DNA of 64,000 bases from an uncultured Brachyspira sp. (GCF_944388875.1 NZ_CALXKQ010000001.1:1-64000); one strand, 5' to 3'. Shown: positions 16,440 through 25,879, counted from the stretch's first letter. Program-made: numbers and translations. The notes: generated by a model from the letters alone, not told the origin.

Positions 16440-18263
16440 ATGTTTATAACTAATAATAAATTAATAGAAAATATTTCAAATGAATTTAATATAGAAAAAG
16501 AAGAAGCTAATAATATAATAAATAATCTATTTGGAAATATAACATTATCCATACTTAATAAAAGAAAATTTTATATGGATAAATTAGGTACTATAAGTAT
16601 AGATGATAATTTCAATGTAGTACTATCACATGATGATGAGAATTTCGATGACTCATTAGAATCTATAGAGTCAAAAAATAATGATATTAAAAACATATTT
16701 TTAGAAAAGTCCATTTACAAAAGCATATTTAAAAACATAAAAGATATTTCAAAAGATGAAGAAGTACATATAGAAAATTTTGGTTACTTTCATAATTCTA
16801 ATATGGCATTTAAAACAGACCCAGTACTTCAAAATATAATATCAATAAAATTTAATAAAGATAATAATGATAATTCTAATATAAATAATGATGATTTAAT
16901 AAAAAAATTAGATAATACCTTAGAAGGCATTTACAGCAAAGAAAAAGGTGAAAAAGCATATAATAATAGAATTGAAATAGTTGAAGATATATTAGATGAA
17001 CTGGATAATAAATCAAATAATATTAAAGATGATAAAGATAATAATGAAGACAATATAATAGAAATAATTGATGATAATAACGATAACTCTAATGAAGAAA
17101 ATGATGATTCAGATGATTCAATAGATAATAATGTTATAGGAGATATATGGAAAAATAAATCAGATATTAAAAGCGTAGTAAATAATTTAAATGATAGTAA
17201 TGATGATAATAATGATTACACTATAGACGATATAGTAAACAATCAAAACAATAAGGATGAAAAAAATAATATGATAAACAATAGTAATGATAAAGAACAA
17301 AAAAATGATGATGATTATCCTCCTATGAAAGAATATACAAAAGAAGAATTATTAGATATTAATCATTTTGATAGAGCCGATTTAGAAAATAATGATAATG
17401 AAGAAAAAAGGACTGAAGAAAATATGAAAGAAAATGATGAAATAAAAATAAATGATAAAACATATTCAAAAGAAGAACTATTAGATATTAATGAAAATGA
17501 TGATTCATTAGAAAATTCTAAAAAAGAACATTTAGATGTATTAAATAAATACGAAAGTAAAATAAAAAATGTTCAGCAGTCCAATGTCAAAAAAAATGAT
17601 ATTCAAAAAAATTCTTCAAGCCTGTTTGGGGGAATACTAAAAGTTATTTGTATAATAATATTCATATTGGTAATCGGAGTAATTATATCCAGATATTATA
17701 ATGATATGAGCAGCACTCCAATAAATAACAGCATAGAAAATCAAAAATTATATGATATAGTTAATGCTTATTTTAATGCATCAGATTCTGCAAGTTTATC
17801 ATATATAACTTCTAAAGATATGTATTACTGGGATGTAGCTAAATCTTTATATGGAGATGCAACTTATTGGCCTCTAATATATCCTTATAATAGCGATAAA
17901 TACAGAATAAGCAATATTATAAGAAAAGGAAGCAGTATTTCATATAGGAGCATGGCTAATTACTCTTCTCAAAAGGATACAAAACTTTTAAATAACACAT
18001 TATCAAAATCTTATATATCAATTTATCCAATATTAGTAAATGATAAAAAACTCAATCATGCATTATGGGCTTTAAAATTATCTGCTTATTATGATTTAAA
18101 TGTATTTAAAAATAATGCTTCTATTATGCCTGAGCAGACATACAATGATATTTTAAAAGAAAACAGCGGTGTAAAAAACATATATAATAATATGTCAAAT
18201 AATGAAAATATATTTATATCATTTATTGAAAACATCAAACAAAAAATAGGAATAAAAAAATGA
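16440..18263 (+). CDS. HU-like / acidic linker / TM / LysM-like protein
   Basis: A 607-residue protein with an unusual build. Residues 1-60 resemble the HU/IHF-type fold (NKLIENISNEFNIEKEEANNII followed by a beta arm), and a second HU-like unit may follow at about 88-140 with HIENFGYF. A long Asn/Asp/Glu-rich stretch (about 150-390) contains two copies of YxKEELLDIN. One membrane segment (VICIIIFILVIGVIISRYY) follows. The C-terminal part has YYWDVAKSLYGDATYWPLIYPYN, typical of LysM-type peptidoglycan-binding units. This predicts a cytoplasmic HU-like head and a periplasmic wall-binding tail. It overlaps the downstream nnr start by 4 bases (ATGA). SPOR proteins with HU-like heads in other bacteria are a loose parallel. 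The function is unknown. Confidence 0.65.
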   Translation: MFITNNKLIENISNEFNIEKEEANNIINNLFGNITLSILNKRKFYMDKLGTISIDDNFNVVLSHDDENFDDSLESIESKNNDIKNIFLEKSIYKSIFKNIKDISKDEEVHIENFGYFHNSNMAFKTDPVLQNIISIKFNKDNNDNSNINNDDLIKKLDNTLEGIYSKEKGEKAYNNRIEIVEDILDELDNKSNNIKDDKDNNEDNIIEIIDDNNDNSNEENDDSDDSIDNNVIGDIWKNKSDIKSVVNNLNDSNDDNNDYTIDDIVNNQNNKDEKNNMINNSNDKEQKNDDDYPPMKEYTKEELLDINHFDRADLENNDNEEKRTEENMKENDEIKINDKTYSKEELLDINENDDSLENSKKEHLDVLNKYESKIKNVQQSNVKKNDIQKNSSSLFGGILKVICIIIFILVIGVIISRYYNDMSSTPINNSIENQKLYDIVNAYFNASDSASLSYITSKDMYYWDVAKSLYGDATYWPLIYPYNSDKYRISNIIRKGSSISYRSMANYSSQKDTKLLNNTLSKSYISIYPILVNDKKLNHALWALKLSAYYDLNVFKNNASIMPEQTYNDILKENSGVKNIYNNMSNNENIFISFIENIKQKIGIKK

Positions 18264-19801
18264 AAGTAGTAACAACAGATGATTTAATAAATATAGATAA
18301 AAAAACTATTGAAAAGATACCTTCTATACTTCTTATGGAGCATGTTGCAAGCGAAATATTTTATCTTTTATTAAGAAGACATAGACAATTATTGTATTAT
18401 AAAACTGTATATATATTTTCATCTGTAGGCGGAAACGGAGGGGATGGGCTTGCTATAGCTAGGTATTTAATAAAAAATGGATATAATGTAAGTATTTATA
18501 TTACTGGAAATCTCGACAGAGTAAATAAAGACACTTATGCTAATTTTAATATATTAAAATCAATTGATACTGACATTACATATTTAGACAGTGAAGAAGC
18601 CGTAAGGGAAGCAGTTGAATCTATAGAAAAAAAGTCTATAGTTATTGATTCTTTATTTGGAACAGGAGGAAACAGACCTCTTGAAGGTATACAGAAATTA
18701 TTAATAGATAAGCTCAATGATCTTGATGTTGTTAGAATAGCTATAGACATGCCTTCAGGTTTAGCATCAAAAATAAATGATAGAGAAAATATCCATACAT
18801 GTTTTAAAGCAGATGAAACTTATACTGTATGCTTTGCTAAAGATATATTTTTCTTATATATAACTAGAGAATATATAGGAAAATTATTTGTAATAAAATC
18901 TGTATTTCCAAATTCTATATTGGACAGTTGGGGTTATAAGGCTAAATTAATAGATTATAATGAAAAAATAAATATAAATAGAAATGCTTTTTTTAGCAAA
19001 AGAGAACAGGGAATGCTTGCTATTATAGCAGGAAGCAGTAATTATATAGGGGCTGCAATTTTATCAGCACATGCTGCCTACAGAATGGGGGCTGGATATA
19101 TAAGATTGTATGTACCTAATGGAATAGTAAAAAGTATAAGAAATGCTGTAATGTCCAAAATGCCTGAAATAGTTATTATAGGCGTAGGAAAAGAAGATCA
19201 ATTATATTTTACAGAAAATGATATTAATATAGTTAGTGATATAAATAAAAGCGATGCATGTATAATAGGCTCTGGAATAGGAAGAGAAATGCCTACAGAA
19301 GTTTTTGTAAATAGTGTTATTAAACAAATAAATATACCTACAGTTATAGATGCTGATGCTCTGTATTTGATGTTTGAAAGCACACTTAATGAACTTAACC
19401 ATAATTTTATACTTACTCCTCATATATATGAATTTGAAAAATTAACTCATATTAATCATATAGAGGCATTGGAAAATCCTTATGAAGCATTATCAAAATA
19501 CAGACAAAAAACAAAAGCTGCTGTAATATTAAAAGATGCTGTAAGTTTTTTAATGCATTATGATGATATATATATAAATTATAATCCGAATGTTTCTATG
19601 GGAAAAGCAGGTATGGGGGATGTACTTTCAGGATTTATAGGTGCTTTGCTTGCTAGAAGATTAAATGAATTAGATGCATCAAAATTAGCCTTAATTATAC
19701 AGGCAAAATCTTTTAAAATATTATCTAAAAAAGTTGGAAGCGACTATATTCAGCCTAGTGATTTAGCTGATATATCATATAAAATACTTAAAAGGATATA
19801 A
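18260..19801 (+). CDS. nnr: Bifunctional NAD(P)HX epimerase / ADP-dependent NAD(P)HX dehydratase
   Basis: A 513-residue fusion that repairs hydrated NAD(P)H. The N-terminal YjeF_N epimerase domain has SSVGGNGGDGLAIARYL and VIDSLFGTGGNRPLEG; the C-terminal ribokinase-like dehydratase has IIAGSSNYIGAAILSAHAAYRMGAGYI, VIDADAL, LTPH and SMGKAGMGDVLSGFIGALLA. Domain order and length match bacterial fused Nnr. It begins within the stop codon of the HU/LysM gene, so both are translated from one mRNA. Confidence 0.94.
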   Translation: MKVVTTDDLINIDKKTIEKIPSILLMEHVASEIFYLLLRRHRQLLYYKTVYIFSSVGGNGGDGLAIARYLIKNGYNVSIYITGNLDRVNKDTYANFNILKSIDTDITYLDSEEAVREAVESIEKKSIVIDSLFGTGGNRPLEGIQKLLIDKLNDLDVVRIAIDMPSGLASKINDRENIHTCFKADETYTVCFAKDIFFLYITREYIGKLFVIKSVFPNSILDSWGYKAKLIDYNEKININRNAFFSKREQGMLAIIAGSSNYIGAAILSAHAAYRMGAGYIRLYVPNGIVKSIRNAVMSKMPEIVIIGVGKEDQLYFTENDINIVSDINKSDACIIGSGIGREMPTEVFVNSVIKQINIPTVIDADALYLMFESTLNELNHNFILTPHIYEFEKLTHINHIEALENPYEALSKYRQKTKAAVILKDAVSFLMHYDDIYINYNPNVSMGKAGMGDVLSGFIGALLARRLNELDASKLALIIQAKSFKILSKKVGSDYIQPSDLADISYKILKRI

Positions 19802-19806
19802 TAAAA

Positions 19807-20364
19807 TTGCCTAGAGAAGTTTATGACCCTAAAAAGCCAGAATTAGAATTTCATGCTAATAGAAGGACAAAGCCTCCTGCACCTAAAAGAGAGGTAAGTC
19901 TATTTGCAAGAAAATGGTTTATGTTTTTATACGGTACTTTTTTAACTGTTGCTGTAGTTGGTATTTTATTATATAAAAGAGGTTTTTTTAATGATTTGCC
20001 TATATTTGCTTCATTAAGAGCCAATTCAATAATAGAAGTAAAAATAAACAAAGTAGAATTTTATGATGACGGAGCTATAATAACAACAATAGAAGTAAAA
20101 AACAATAATTACACAAACAGCAATAGAATAGGAAATCTGAAAGCGGCTCTTTCACTATATAAAAATAAAAGATTAATATTTTCAGGTAATGATTCATTTT
20201 ATAATGTTAACTTTCCATTAGGTCAGAGAATAGGGTTTAAAATGCCTTTTGATAAAAGATATTGGCTTGAAGCAAATAATTTAGAAATTGTATTATATAT
20301 AGATACCAATTTAACGACTACAAACTATATTAATATAAGCAAAATGAAAAAACCTACTTCATAA
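19807..20364 (+). CDS. Single-TM protein of unknown function
   Basis: A 185-residue protein starting with TTG, with AAAAGGA about 10 bases upstream inside the end of nnr. A charged, proline-containing N-terminus (KPPAPKREVSLFARKW) precedes one membrane segment (WFMFLYGTFLTVAVVGILLY) and a roughly 120-residue extracytoplasmic part with regular beta-strand spacing. It is the third gene of the operon with the HU/LysM protein and nnr (5-bp gap). I do not recognise the family. Confidence 0.6.
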   Translation: MPREVYDPKKPELEFHANRRTKPPAPKREVSLFARKWFMFLYGTFLTVAVVGILLYKRGFFNDLPIFASLRANSIIEVKINKVEFYDDGAIITTIEVKNNNYTNSNRIGNLKAALSLYKNKRLIFSGNDSFYNVNFPLGQRIGFKMPFDKRYWLEANNLEIVLYIDTNLTTTNYINISKMKKPTS

Positions 20365-21022
20365 TAATTATGGTTATAATATATCAATGGTAAATATAGA
20401 GGCTAACTGAGATAAGTAAAAAAGCTTCTTCTTTGCAAAATTATAGACTCGTTTCAAAACTAATTTTATTTATAAATGCCGCAAAGTTTATTTTGAAACC
20501 TACTATATGTACGCTATCTAAGTAATTACCGATTTATAACGAAGTACAGATGCATATTAATAAGTTATACAACATATAAGATATTAGGTTTTAAAATTAA
20601 ATAATTATACTTATTAAAAATACTTGACAAACAATTTTACGAGTTTGTTATTTTCTTATAAATTAAATAATATTAACTATTATATATGTTGTATAAATTA
20701 TATATTCAAGCTGCAAAATGCAGTTCTTTCATCAAATGTGTACTGCGTATGGTTCTTTTATAACACACATAGCAAAGGCGAGGACAGCATCTAAAAGAAC
20801 TTGGGGTTGCAGCAAAACCCTATATGTAAAATTATAAATATTATTTTAAATTATTATATAATAATACAAATATACAAAATTATAATAGGTATATTTTATA
20901 TGCTGTATAATTTATTTTTTTCTATATAAATATCTAGAGTTGCACTTCAAAAAATACTAAATTAAGACTTATAAGTATCAATGAATTTATTTTTTAAACA
21001 AGTGAAACATTTATATATTATT
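20365..21022. other. Gene-free 658-bp region with repeat debris and a candidate RNA
   Basis: No coding sequence is evident. At 20450-20510 an inverted repeat (GTTTCAAAACTAA against TTTATTTTGAAAC) resembles sequence at 22263 and 54569 and may be an insertion-sequence end. At 20624-20652 TTGACA with a 17-18 base spacing to GTTATTT gives a possible promoter. A structured segment at 20710-20820 is listed separately. The remainder is plain AT-rich DNA. Confidence 0.6.
20710..20820 (+). ncRNA. Candidate structured RNA
   Basis: Three nested helices can form: GCTGCAA (20710-20716) with TTGCAGC (20807-20813), AGTTCTTT (20722-20729) with AAAGAACT (20794-20801), separated by a symmetric 5x5 internal loop, and ATGTGT (20736-20741) with ACACAT (20765-20770). 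The segment is clearly richer in GC than its flanks, as functional RNAs often are in AT-rich genomes. A competing stem (GTTCTTTTA with TAAAAGAAC) could give an alternative fold. It is not 4.5S RNA, RNase P RNA or tmRNA by their known cores. It may also be a repeated intergenic element. Strand was chosen from the upstream TTGACA and is uncertain. Confidence 0.4.
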
Positions 21023-21957
21023 CTAGTTTTCAAATTTAGATCTAAAATTATCACGCCATTTTTTTATAGGTATCCACCAGGCTAATGTGTTAATGATAAT
21101 ATTAGTTTTTCTGTTTAATTTTGCTATTTCATTATTATTTATAATCATTGGTTTAATTTTTGTATACTCTAATATTTTAACATATATGCTTACTAGTTGT
21201 TTGTCATAATATTTATTCAAATGATCTAAAATTAAGTTCTGATCATCTTGACTTGGTATATATGACCATGGTAATGTTAAAAGAAAAAATATATCTTCAA
21301 TATATTCTAAAAAGTTAGAATCTAATTTTACAGCTCCTATATTTGGAAACCCAAATATATAATTATATTCACCATCATTTAAAGGATAGAATTTTTTACC
21401 TTTTAGGCATGAAAATAAAGTACCACAAGTTGGACCATATTTAGAACTAATATTATGAAGTTCTATATCATGTATTATAACTACAGCATTTTTTGCTAAA
21501 AATGGGGCTATCATAATAAAATCTAAAAACTCACCAGGATTTGAATGGGCTGTATCTAATATACATAATTCTATATCATTTCCTATTTCTTCAATAAATT
21601 TGGCAATAACATTTCCTCTATATATTTTCCATTTATTTTTTAAATTATGACATTTTTCATCAACAATAAATCCTGTCAACTTGTCATTATCTCTATCGCA
21701 ATATTCTGCAAGATCCACAGAATATAGCATAGAATTATCAATATCTTTTATAGCGTTCAATATAATAGCACTATTTACACCGGCAAATACACCTACTTCT
21801 AATATCTTTTTCGGCTTTAATTTTCTTACAATGCCATTAATAAATTGTCTTTGATTTTGTGACATTAAGCTAAATTGTAAATGACTTGACAAATTATCCA
21901 ATATATCTTCTAAATAATTTGATTCAAAATTATCAAAATTTTTAAATTTTCATCCAT
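21023..21957 (-). CDS. Class I SAM-dependent methyltransferase, 5' end frameshifted
   Basis: The continuous frame (from a TTG at 21901) gives a 292-residue Rossmann methyltransferase with KKILEVGVFAGVNSAIIL (motif I) and ELCILDTAHSNPGEFLDFI. The C-terminal TLAWWIPIKKWRDNFRSKF resembles tails seen on glycan-modifying proteins of this genus. Upstream, an ATG at 21957 with GAGG 8 bases before it opens a frame reading MDENLK; adding one A to the A5 run near 21938 continues it as NFDNFESNYLEDILDNLSS straight into the main frame. The gene therefore looks broken by a 1-base deletion, or is phase-variable. A strong hairpin with a T run and a pentamer repeat precede it. The substrate, perhaps a surface glycan, is a guess. 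Confidence 0.72.
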
Positions 21958-21992
21958 TTTATAATCCTCATAAATTATTTAAAACACAAAAA

Positions 21993-22032
21993 AACCAATG
22001 CATCAATTTAATTCTAAATTGAAACATTGGTT
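21993..22032 (-). terminator. Strong hairpin with T run in the methyltransferase leader
   Basis: An 18-bp stem (AACCAATGCATCAATTTA against its complement with two adjacent mismatches) and a 4-base loop. On the minus strand it is followed by TTTTTTTG and then, 36 bp on, the methyltransferase start. It is either the terminator of an upstream transcript or a leader attenuator for this gene. Confidence 0.75.
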
Positions 22033-22070
22033 ATAATTTTTAATATATGATGTTTTATTAGATAATGTGT

Positions 22071-22100
22071 CTTGTCTTGTCTTGTCTTGTCTTGTCTTGT
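22071..22100. repeat. Pentamer tandem repeat, 6 copies of CTTGT
   Basis: Six perfect copies of CTTGT, about 115 bp upstream of the frameshifted methyltransferase gene. A slippage-prone repeat at this distance could alter promoter spacing. It is outside any open frame that I can support. Confidence 0.93.
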
Positions 22101-22672
22101 CAGCATTTTATTATCCATTAGTAATATTGTGTTAATATAACATATATTTTAATTAATGCAAGCACAAATATTATTCATTGAACAAAATATATAATTTTTC
22201 TACTATTTGCATTAATTACAGTTTCGCATGCCATTGATTATGATATTTTGTAGATAATAGACCTGTTTCAAAATTACTTGACAAACACTTTTATCCTTTC
22301 GCTAAAATAATAATTATGTTAATATATTGTTAAAAAAGGATTTTGTAAAATTATTGATTGTCAAAGTATTATTGGCTTAAAAAACATATTTCTTTCTTTT
22401 AGAAGAATTAAAAAGTATATAAAGATTGTAATAATTGCATACTAAAAAATATCTTTGGAAACTATGGTTTTTATTACTTTTATACACTTAAAACAATATA
22501 TCACATTTATACAATTGCCTTTCTATTTTAACGTATCTGCTTCACTATTTCTCTATGTTACGGAAATAAGGATATAAATACATAAACATGTATGAAATAT
22601 ATATTATTCATATAAAAATAAGTGTTATACTATAAAAATTCATATAGCTATTAATTATGACATCAAAAAATT
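22101..22672. other. Non-coding accessory DNA before the IS remnant
   Basis: No gene is supported here. At 22263 a GTTTCAAAATTACTTGACAAA segment resembles sequences at 20450 and 54569 and may be the left end of the decayed insertion sequence whose transposase remnant begins about 400 bp later. The rest is AT-rich with stops in all frames. Confidence 0.5.
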
Positions 22673-23028
22673 ATTAATTTTGTTTTAGGTAAAGGAAATG
22701 AACATGACTTTAGCATATATAAAAATACATCTGAAGTTTTGATGAGAAAAGTAAAATATTAGTTGATAAAGGCTATTATAGTATCCATAAAGTTTTAATA
22801 TCAAAGAAAAATAAAATGCCGTTGAATAGTGATTAATTAAAACAAAATCAGTAAATTAATAAAATTATAATAGAAAATGTTTTCTAGATATTAAAGAGAT
22901 ATAAAATACTTTATACTCGCTACAAAAATCATTTACAAAAATTGGATACTAAATTTTTAATATTAGCTTCAATATATAATTATCAGTTAAAAATGATTTT
23001 TAAAACAAGTTTAAAATTATTGACATAA
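22673..23028 (+). pseudogene. Decayed IS5/ISL2-type transposase, C-terminal remnant
   Basis: Conceptual translation across one frameshift and three or more stops gives, in order, GKGNEHDFSIYKNTSEVL, ILVDKGYYSIHKVLISKKNK, KIIIENVFxxLKRYKILYTRYKNH and FLILASIYNYQL. These match the last catalytic part of DDE transposases of the IS5/ISL2 type (the DKGY, the IENVF.RLKR region with the final Glu, and the terminal ASIYNFQL-like block). The N-terminal half is not recognisable. The remnant runs right up to the Rrf2 gene, whose -35 box TTGACA falls at its end. Confidence 0.8.
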
Positions 23029-23054
23029 TTATTTTTTATTTTATTATATAGGGT

Positions 23055-23495
23055 ATGAAAATTAACACAAAATTATCAGTTGCTACTCATATAGTATTAT
23101 GTATAGCATTCTTTGAAAATGAAGGTACTACATCCCATTTGCTTGCTAAAAGTGTAAAGACAAACCCCTCTGTAATAAGAAGAATTTTACTCAAATTACA
23201 GGATGCTGGAATTGTAGAAACGGATAAAAAGGGAAGCAGATTAATTAAGGATGAAAAGGATATAACTCTTCTTTCTATATATGAGGCAGTATTTACAGAA
23301 GAAGAAAGAGGGCTTTTTAATTTCCATGAGCCTAATCATATTTGCCCTGTAGGCTGTGCTATGTTTGATGTTTTGGGAGAAGAGTTCAATAATGTAAGAC
23401 TTGATTTTGAAAAGTCTATGTCTAAAATAACATTAAAAAAAATAGCTGATGAAGTTAGAAAAAGAAAAAAGCATTTAAATTTTATGAACAAATGA
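23055..23495 (+). CDS. Rrf2-family transcriptional regulator
   Basis: A 146-residue regulator with the Rrf2 N-terminus MKINTKLSVATHIVLCIAF, helix-turn-helix LLAKSVKTNPSVIRRILLKLQDAGIV, and the Cys-containing NHICPVGCAMFDVL, placing it near the YwnA/HypR branch rather than the iron-sulfur IscR type with three Cys. It is a paralogue of the regulator at 58.6 kb. The likely promoter (TTGACA at 23020-23025) would start transcription close to the ATG, giving little or no leader. It is convergent with the Crp gene (2-bp gap) and has no obvious local target. Confidence 0.87.
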   Translation: MKINTKLSVATHIVLCIAFFENEGTTSHLLAKSVKTNPSVIRRILLKLQDAGIVETDKKGSRLIKDEKDITLLSIYEAVFTEEERGLFNFHEPNHICPVGCAMFDVLGEEFNNVRLDFEKSMSKITLKKIADEVRKRKKHLNFMNK

Positions 23496-23497
23496 TT

Positions 23498-24145
23498 TTA
23501 TAATTTCATAATACTTATTCTATTTCCGTCTAATTTTATTATATTTTCCTTAGATAATCTGTTTAATTCCCTTGATAATGCACTTCTGTCTGCCGCTATA
23601 AACTCTGCTAATTTATCTCTGTTATATGGTATAACTACATTTGATGATTTTTGTATATTTGATATATATTTTAGATATATAATTATCTTACTTCTTAAAC
23701 TCTTTTGGCTTAATATATCATTTTTAAATGCTAAAAATTTATTCTTATCTGAAATAACTCTTAATAAATTTTCTATAAATTTATTTTTTGTATCATCATT
23801 TTTTGCATTAAATATATTTGATGATTCTATTTCTATTATATCTGATGAATCTAATGAAATAGCCTGTATAGATGATATTTGATTACTTGAAAATGCAAAC
23901 GCTTCAGCAAATATATCTCCATCCGTTAAAATATTCACTATATTTTTTCTAGCATCTTCGTATTCTTTTGAAATTTCTATTTTTCCTTTAGCTATGATAT
24001 ATATACTATTAACTTTATCTCCAATATCTATTATAGTATTCCCCTTAGAAAAATGTATATTTTTTGCTTTAAAGTCATTTAATATATTTATTATTTCTTT
24101 CTTATCTATATTTTTGAATATATTTGATTTTATTACAGCATCCAT
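23498..24145 (-). CDS. Crp/Fnr-family transcriptional regulator
   Basis: A 215-residue regulator with an N-terminal cyclic-nucleotide-binding-type barrel (KGNTIIDIGDKVNSIYIIAKGKIEISKEY, then DGDIFAEAFAF) and a C-terminal winged helix with the recognition segment LAEFIAADRSALSRELNRLSKENII. The N-terminus lacks the Cys cluster of Fnr. It is divergent from the symporter/mutarotase operon, whose promoter carries a 16-18 bp palindrome of Crp-like size, so it may control that operon. A second palindrome (24211-24227) lies before its own gene. Confidence 0.88.
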   Translation of the reverse strand: MDAVIKSNIFKNIDKKEIINILNDFKAKNIHFSKGNTIIDIGDKVNSIYIIAKGKIEISKEYEDARKNIVNILTDGDIFAEAFAFSSNQISSIQAISLDSSDIIEIESSNIFNAKNDDTKNKFIENLLRVISDKNKFLAFKNDILSQKSLRSKIIIYLKYISNIQKSSNVVIPYNRDKLAEFIAADRSALSRELNRLSKENIIKLDGNRISIMKL

Positions 24146-24210
24146 ATATTCTATATTCTAACTATTTTCATTAAAAAATCAATGTATTTTTATAAAATAT
24201 AAAAATTTTA

Positions 24211-24227
24211 AATAAAGTTACTTTATT
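24211..24227. promoter_or_regulatory. Palindrome upstream of the Crp/Fnr gene
   Basis: AATAAAGTTACTTTATT is a perfect inverted repeat about an odd central T, 66 bp before the Crp/Fnr start and in the divergent intergenic region. It could be an operator. AT-rich palindromes of this size can also arise by chance. Confidence 0.4.
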
Positions 24228-24250
24228 ATTATAATATTTTCTATTTTTTG

Positions 24251-24300
24251 TTGACAATGCAATGTTATTTTACTATACTATAATTGTTCACGTGAACAAT
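24251..24300 (+). promoter_or_regulatory. Promoter and operator of the symporter/mutarotase operon
   Basis: TTGACA (24251-24256), 17 bases and TATACT (24274-24279) make a strong promoter. Directly after it, ATTGTTCACGTGAACAAT (24283-24300) is a perfect 18-bp palindrome covering the predicted transcription start, an ideal repressor position. Half-site TTGTTC with a 4-base centre would suit a Crp/Fnr or LacI/GntR type dimer. AGGAG before the symporter ATG is the ribosome-binding site. Confidence 0.8.
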
Positions 24301-24320
24301 ATTATTTATAGGAGAACTAT

Positions 24321-25856
24321 ATGGCTTGGCATTGGTTTGACTGGGTAGTCATTGGACTATACTTCGTTGTAATGTTTTTAATCGGTATGTTCTTTGCTAG
24401 AAGAACAAAATCTACAGATGATTATTTCAAAGCTGGAGGAAGGGTTCCTGCTTTGGTAACAGCTATGAGTATTTACGCTACAGCTTTATCATCTATTTCT
24501 TTTATTGCTATACCTGCTTCTGTTTATAATAACAGCTGGCTTCTTGGTATGGCTCCTCTAGGAATTATTTTAATGGTATTATGGGCTGCTTATACTTTTG
24601 TACCATTCTTTAGAAGAGTTAATGTTACTACTGCTTATGAATATTTAGGAAGAAGATTTGATAATTCTTTCAGACTTGTTGGTAGTTTAACTTTCATACT
24701 TTTCCACATTGTAAGAATGGCTATAGTTATTTTTCTTCCTACATTGGCTATACAGCAGGTTTTGCCTTCACTTAATCCCGTATTAATAACAATTATTGTA
24801 TCAATATTCTGTGTTGCTTATACATCTATGGGTGGTATAGAGGCAGTATTATGGTCTGATGCTGTACAAACAGTTGTACTTCTTTTAGGTGCTTTCTTAG
24901 TAATCATAGTAGGTTTCTCATCTGCTCCTGAAGGAATAGGTCAAGGATTCAAGCTTTTAGCTGATGATGGAAAAATCATAAGCCCTGATTTCTTCTCATT
25001 AGATTTAGCTAAATCAAGTATTTGGGTTATGATAATTGGAGGATTTGTTAACTCTATTTATTCTTATGTTGGTAGCCAAGATATAGTTCAAAGATATGCT
25101 ACAAATAAAGATGAAAACGAATCCAAAAAAAGTTTGTTTATGAACGTTCCTTTACTTTGTACAAGTGTAATAATATTTATAGGTATGGGTTCTGCTTTAT
25201 ATATTTATTTCCATTTCAAAGCTACATTACCAGAAAATGTTAATGGTAATGCTATACTTCCTTATTTCGTTGTAAACGCTTTACCAGTTGGTATATCTGG
25301 ACTTGTAATTGCTGCTATATTCGCTGCTGCTCAATCTACAGTATCATCTAGTTTGAACTCTGTTTCTACTTGTATGACTGCTGATATATTGGAATATCTT
25401 AAACCTGGAATGGAAGATGCTTCTAAATTAAAATTTGCTAGATTATCAAGCTGGATAGTAGGTATATTCAGTACATCATTAGCCATTTATTTTGTATGTA
25501 AAGGTGAGCAGGGAGATATGTTTTTATACTTCCAAGCTGTAACAGGTCTTTTAGGAGGTCCTATAGCTGCTGTATTCTTGGTAGGTATATTCTTTGATAA
25601 AGTTGAAAGTAAAGCTGTATGGGTTGGATTTATAGTATCTGTAATAGTAGCATTCTATATAAGCGATCCTGCTGGTATGCTTACTAAATTTATACCTGGT
25701 TATGCTAAACCAAAAATCTTTGAGTTTATGATTTCATTTATAATTATAGGTGTAGGTGTTTTAGGTTCTTTCTTAGCTTCTTTTGCTTTTGGAAAACCTA
25801 GCGAAGAAAAAATAAAAGGTTTGACTTATTCTACTACTATAAAGAATAAAAAATAA
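24321..25856 (+). CDS. Sodium:solute symporter, probably for sialic acid
   Basis: A 511-residue SSS-family carrier with about 13 membrane segments. It begins WVVIGLYFVVMFLIGMFFARR, then STDDYFKAGGRVP and ATALSSISFIAIPA, the sodium-site region, and TSMGGIEAVLWSDAVQ, the family signature. It would import an organic solute with sodium. The gene for a NanM-like mutarotase follows 23 bp later in the same operon, which points to N-acetylneuraminate or a related sugar acid. Mucin-derived sialic acid is a reasonable gut substrate. Substrate identity is inferred from context. Confidence 0.88.
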   Translation: MAWHWFDWVVIGLYFVVMFLIGMFFARRTKSTDDYFKAGGRVPALVTAMSIYATALSSISFIAIPASVYNNSWLLGMAPLGIILMVLWAAYTFVPFFRRVNVTTAYEYLGRRFDNSFRLVGSLTFILFHIVRMAIVIFLPTLAIQQVLPSLNPVLITIIVSIFCVAYTSMGGIEAVLWSDAVQTVVLLLGAFLVIIVGFSSAPEGIGQGFKLLADDGKIISPDFFSLDLAKSSIWVMIIGGFVNSIYSYVGSQDIVQRYATNKDENESKKSLFMNVPLLCTSVIIFIGMGSALYIYFHFKATLPENVNGNAILPYFVVNALPVGISGLVIAAIFAAAQSTVSSSLNSVSTCMTADILEYLKPGMEDASKLKFARLSSWIVGIFSTSLAIYFVCKGEQGDMFLYFQAVTGLLGGPIAAVFLVGIFFDKVESKAVWVGFIVSVIVAFYISDPAGMLTKFIPGYAKPKIFEFMISFIIIGVGVLGSFLASFAFGKPSEEKIKGLTYSTTIKNKK

Positions 25857-25879
25857 TAATTAATTTATAGGAAACATAT

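Noticed and set aside
20710-20820. 4.5S RNA, RNase P RNA or tmRNA
   Set aside because: The conserved cores (for example the GGAAGCAGC of SRP RNA or the GAGGAAAGTCC of RNase P RNA) are absent.
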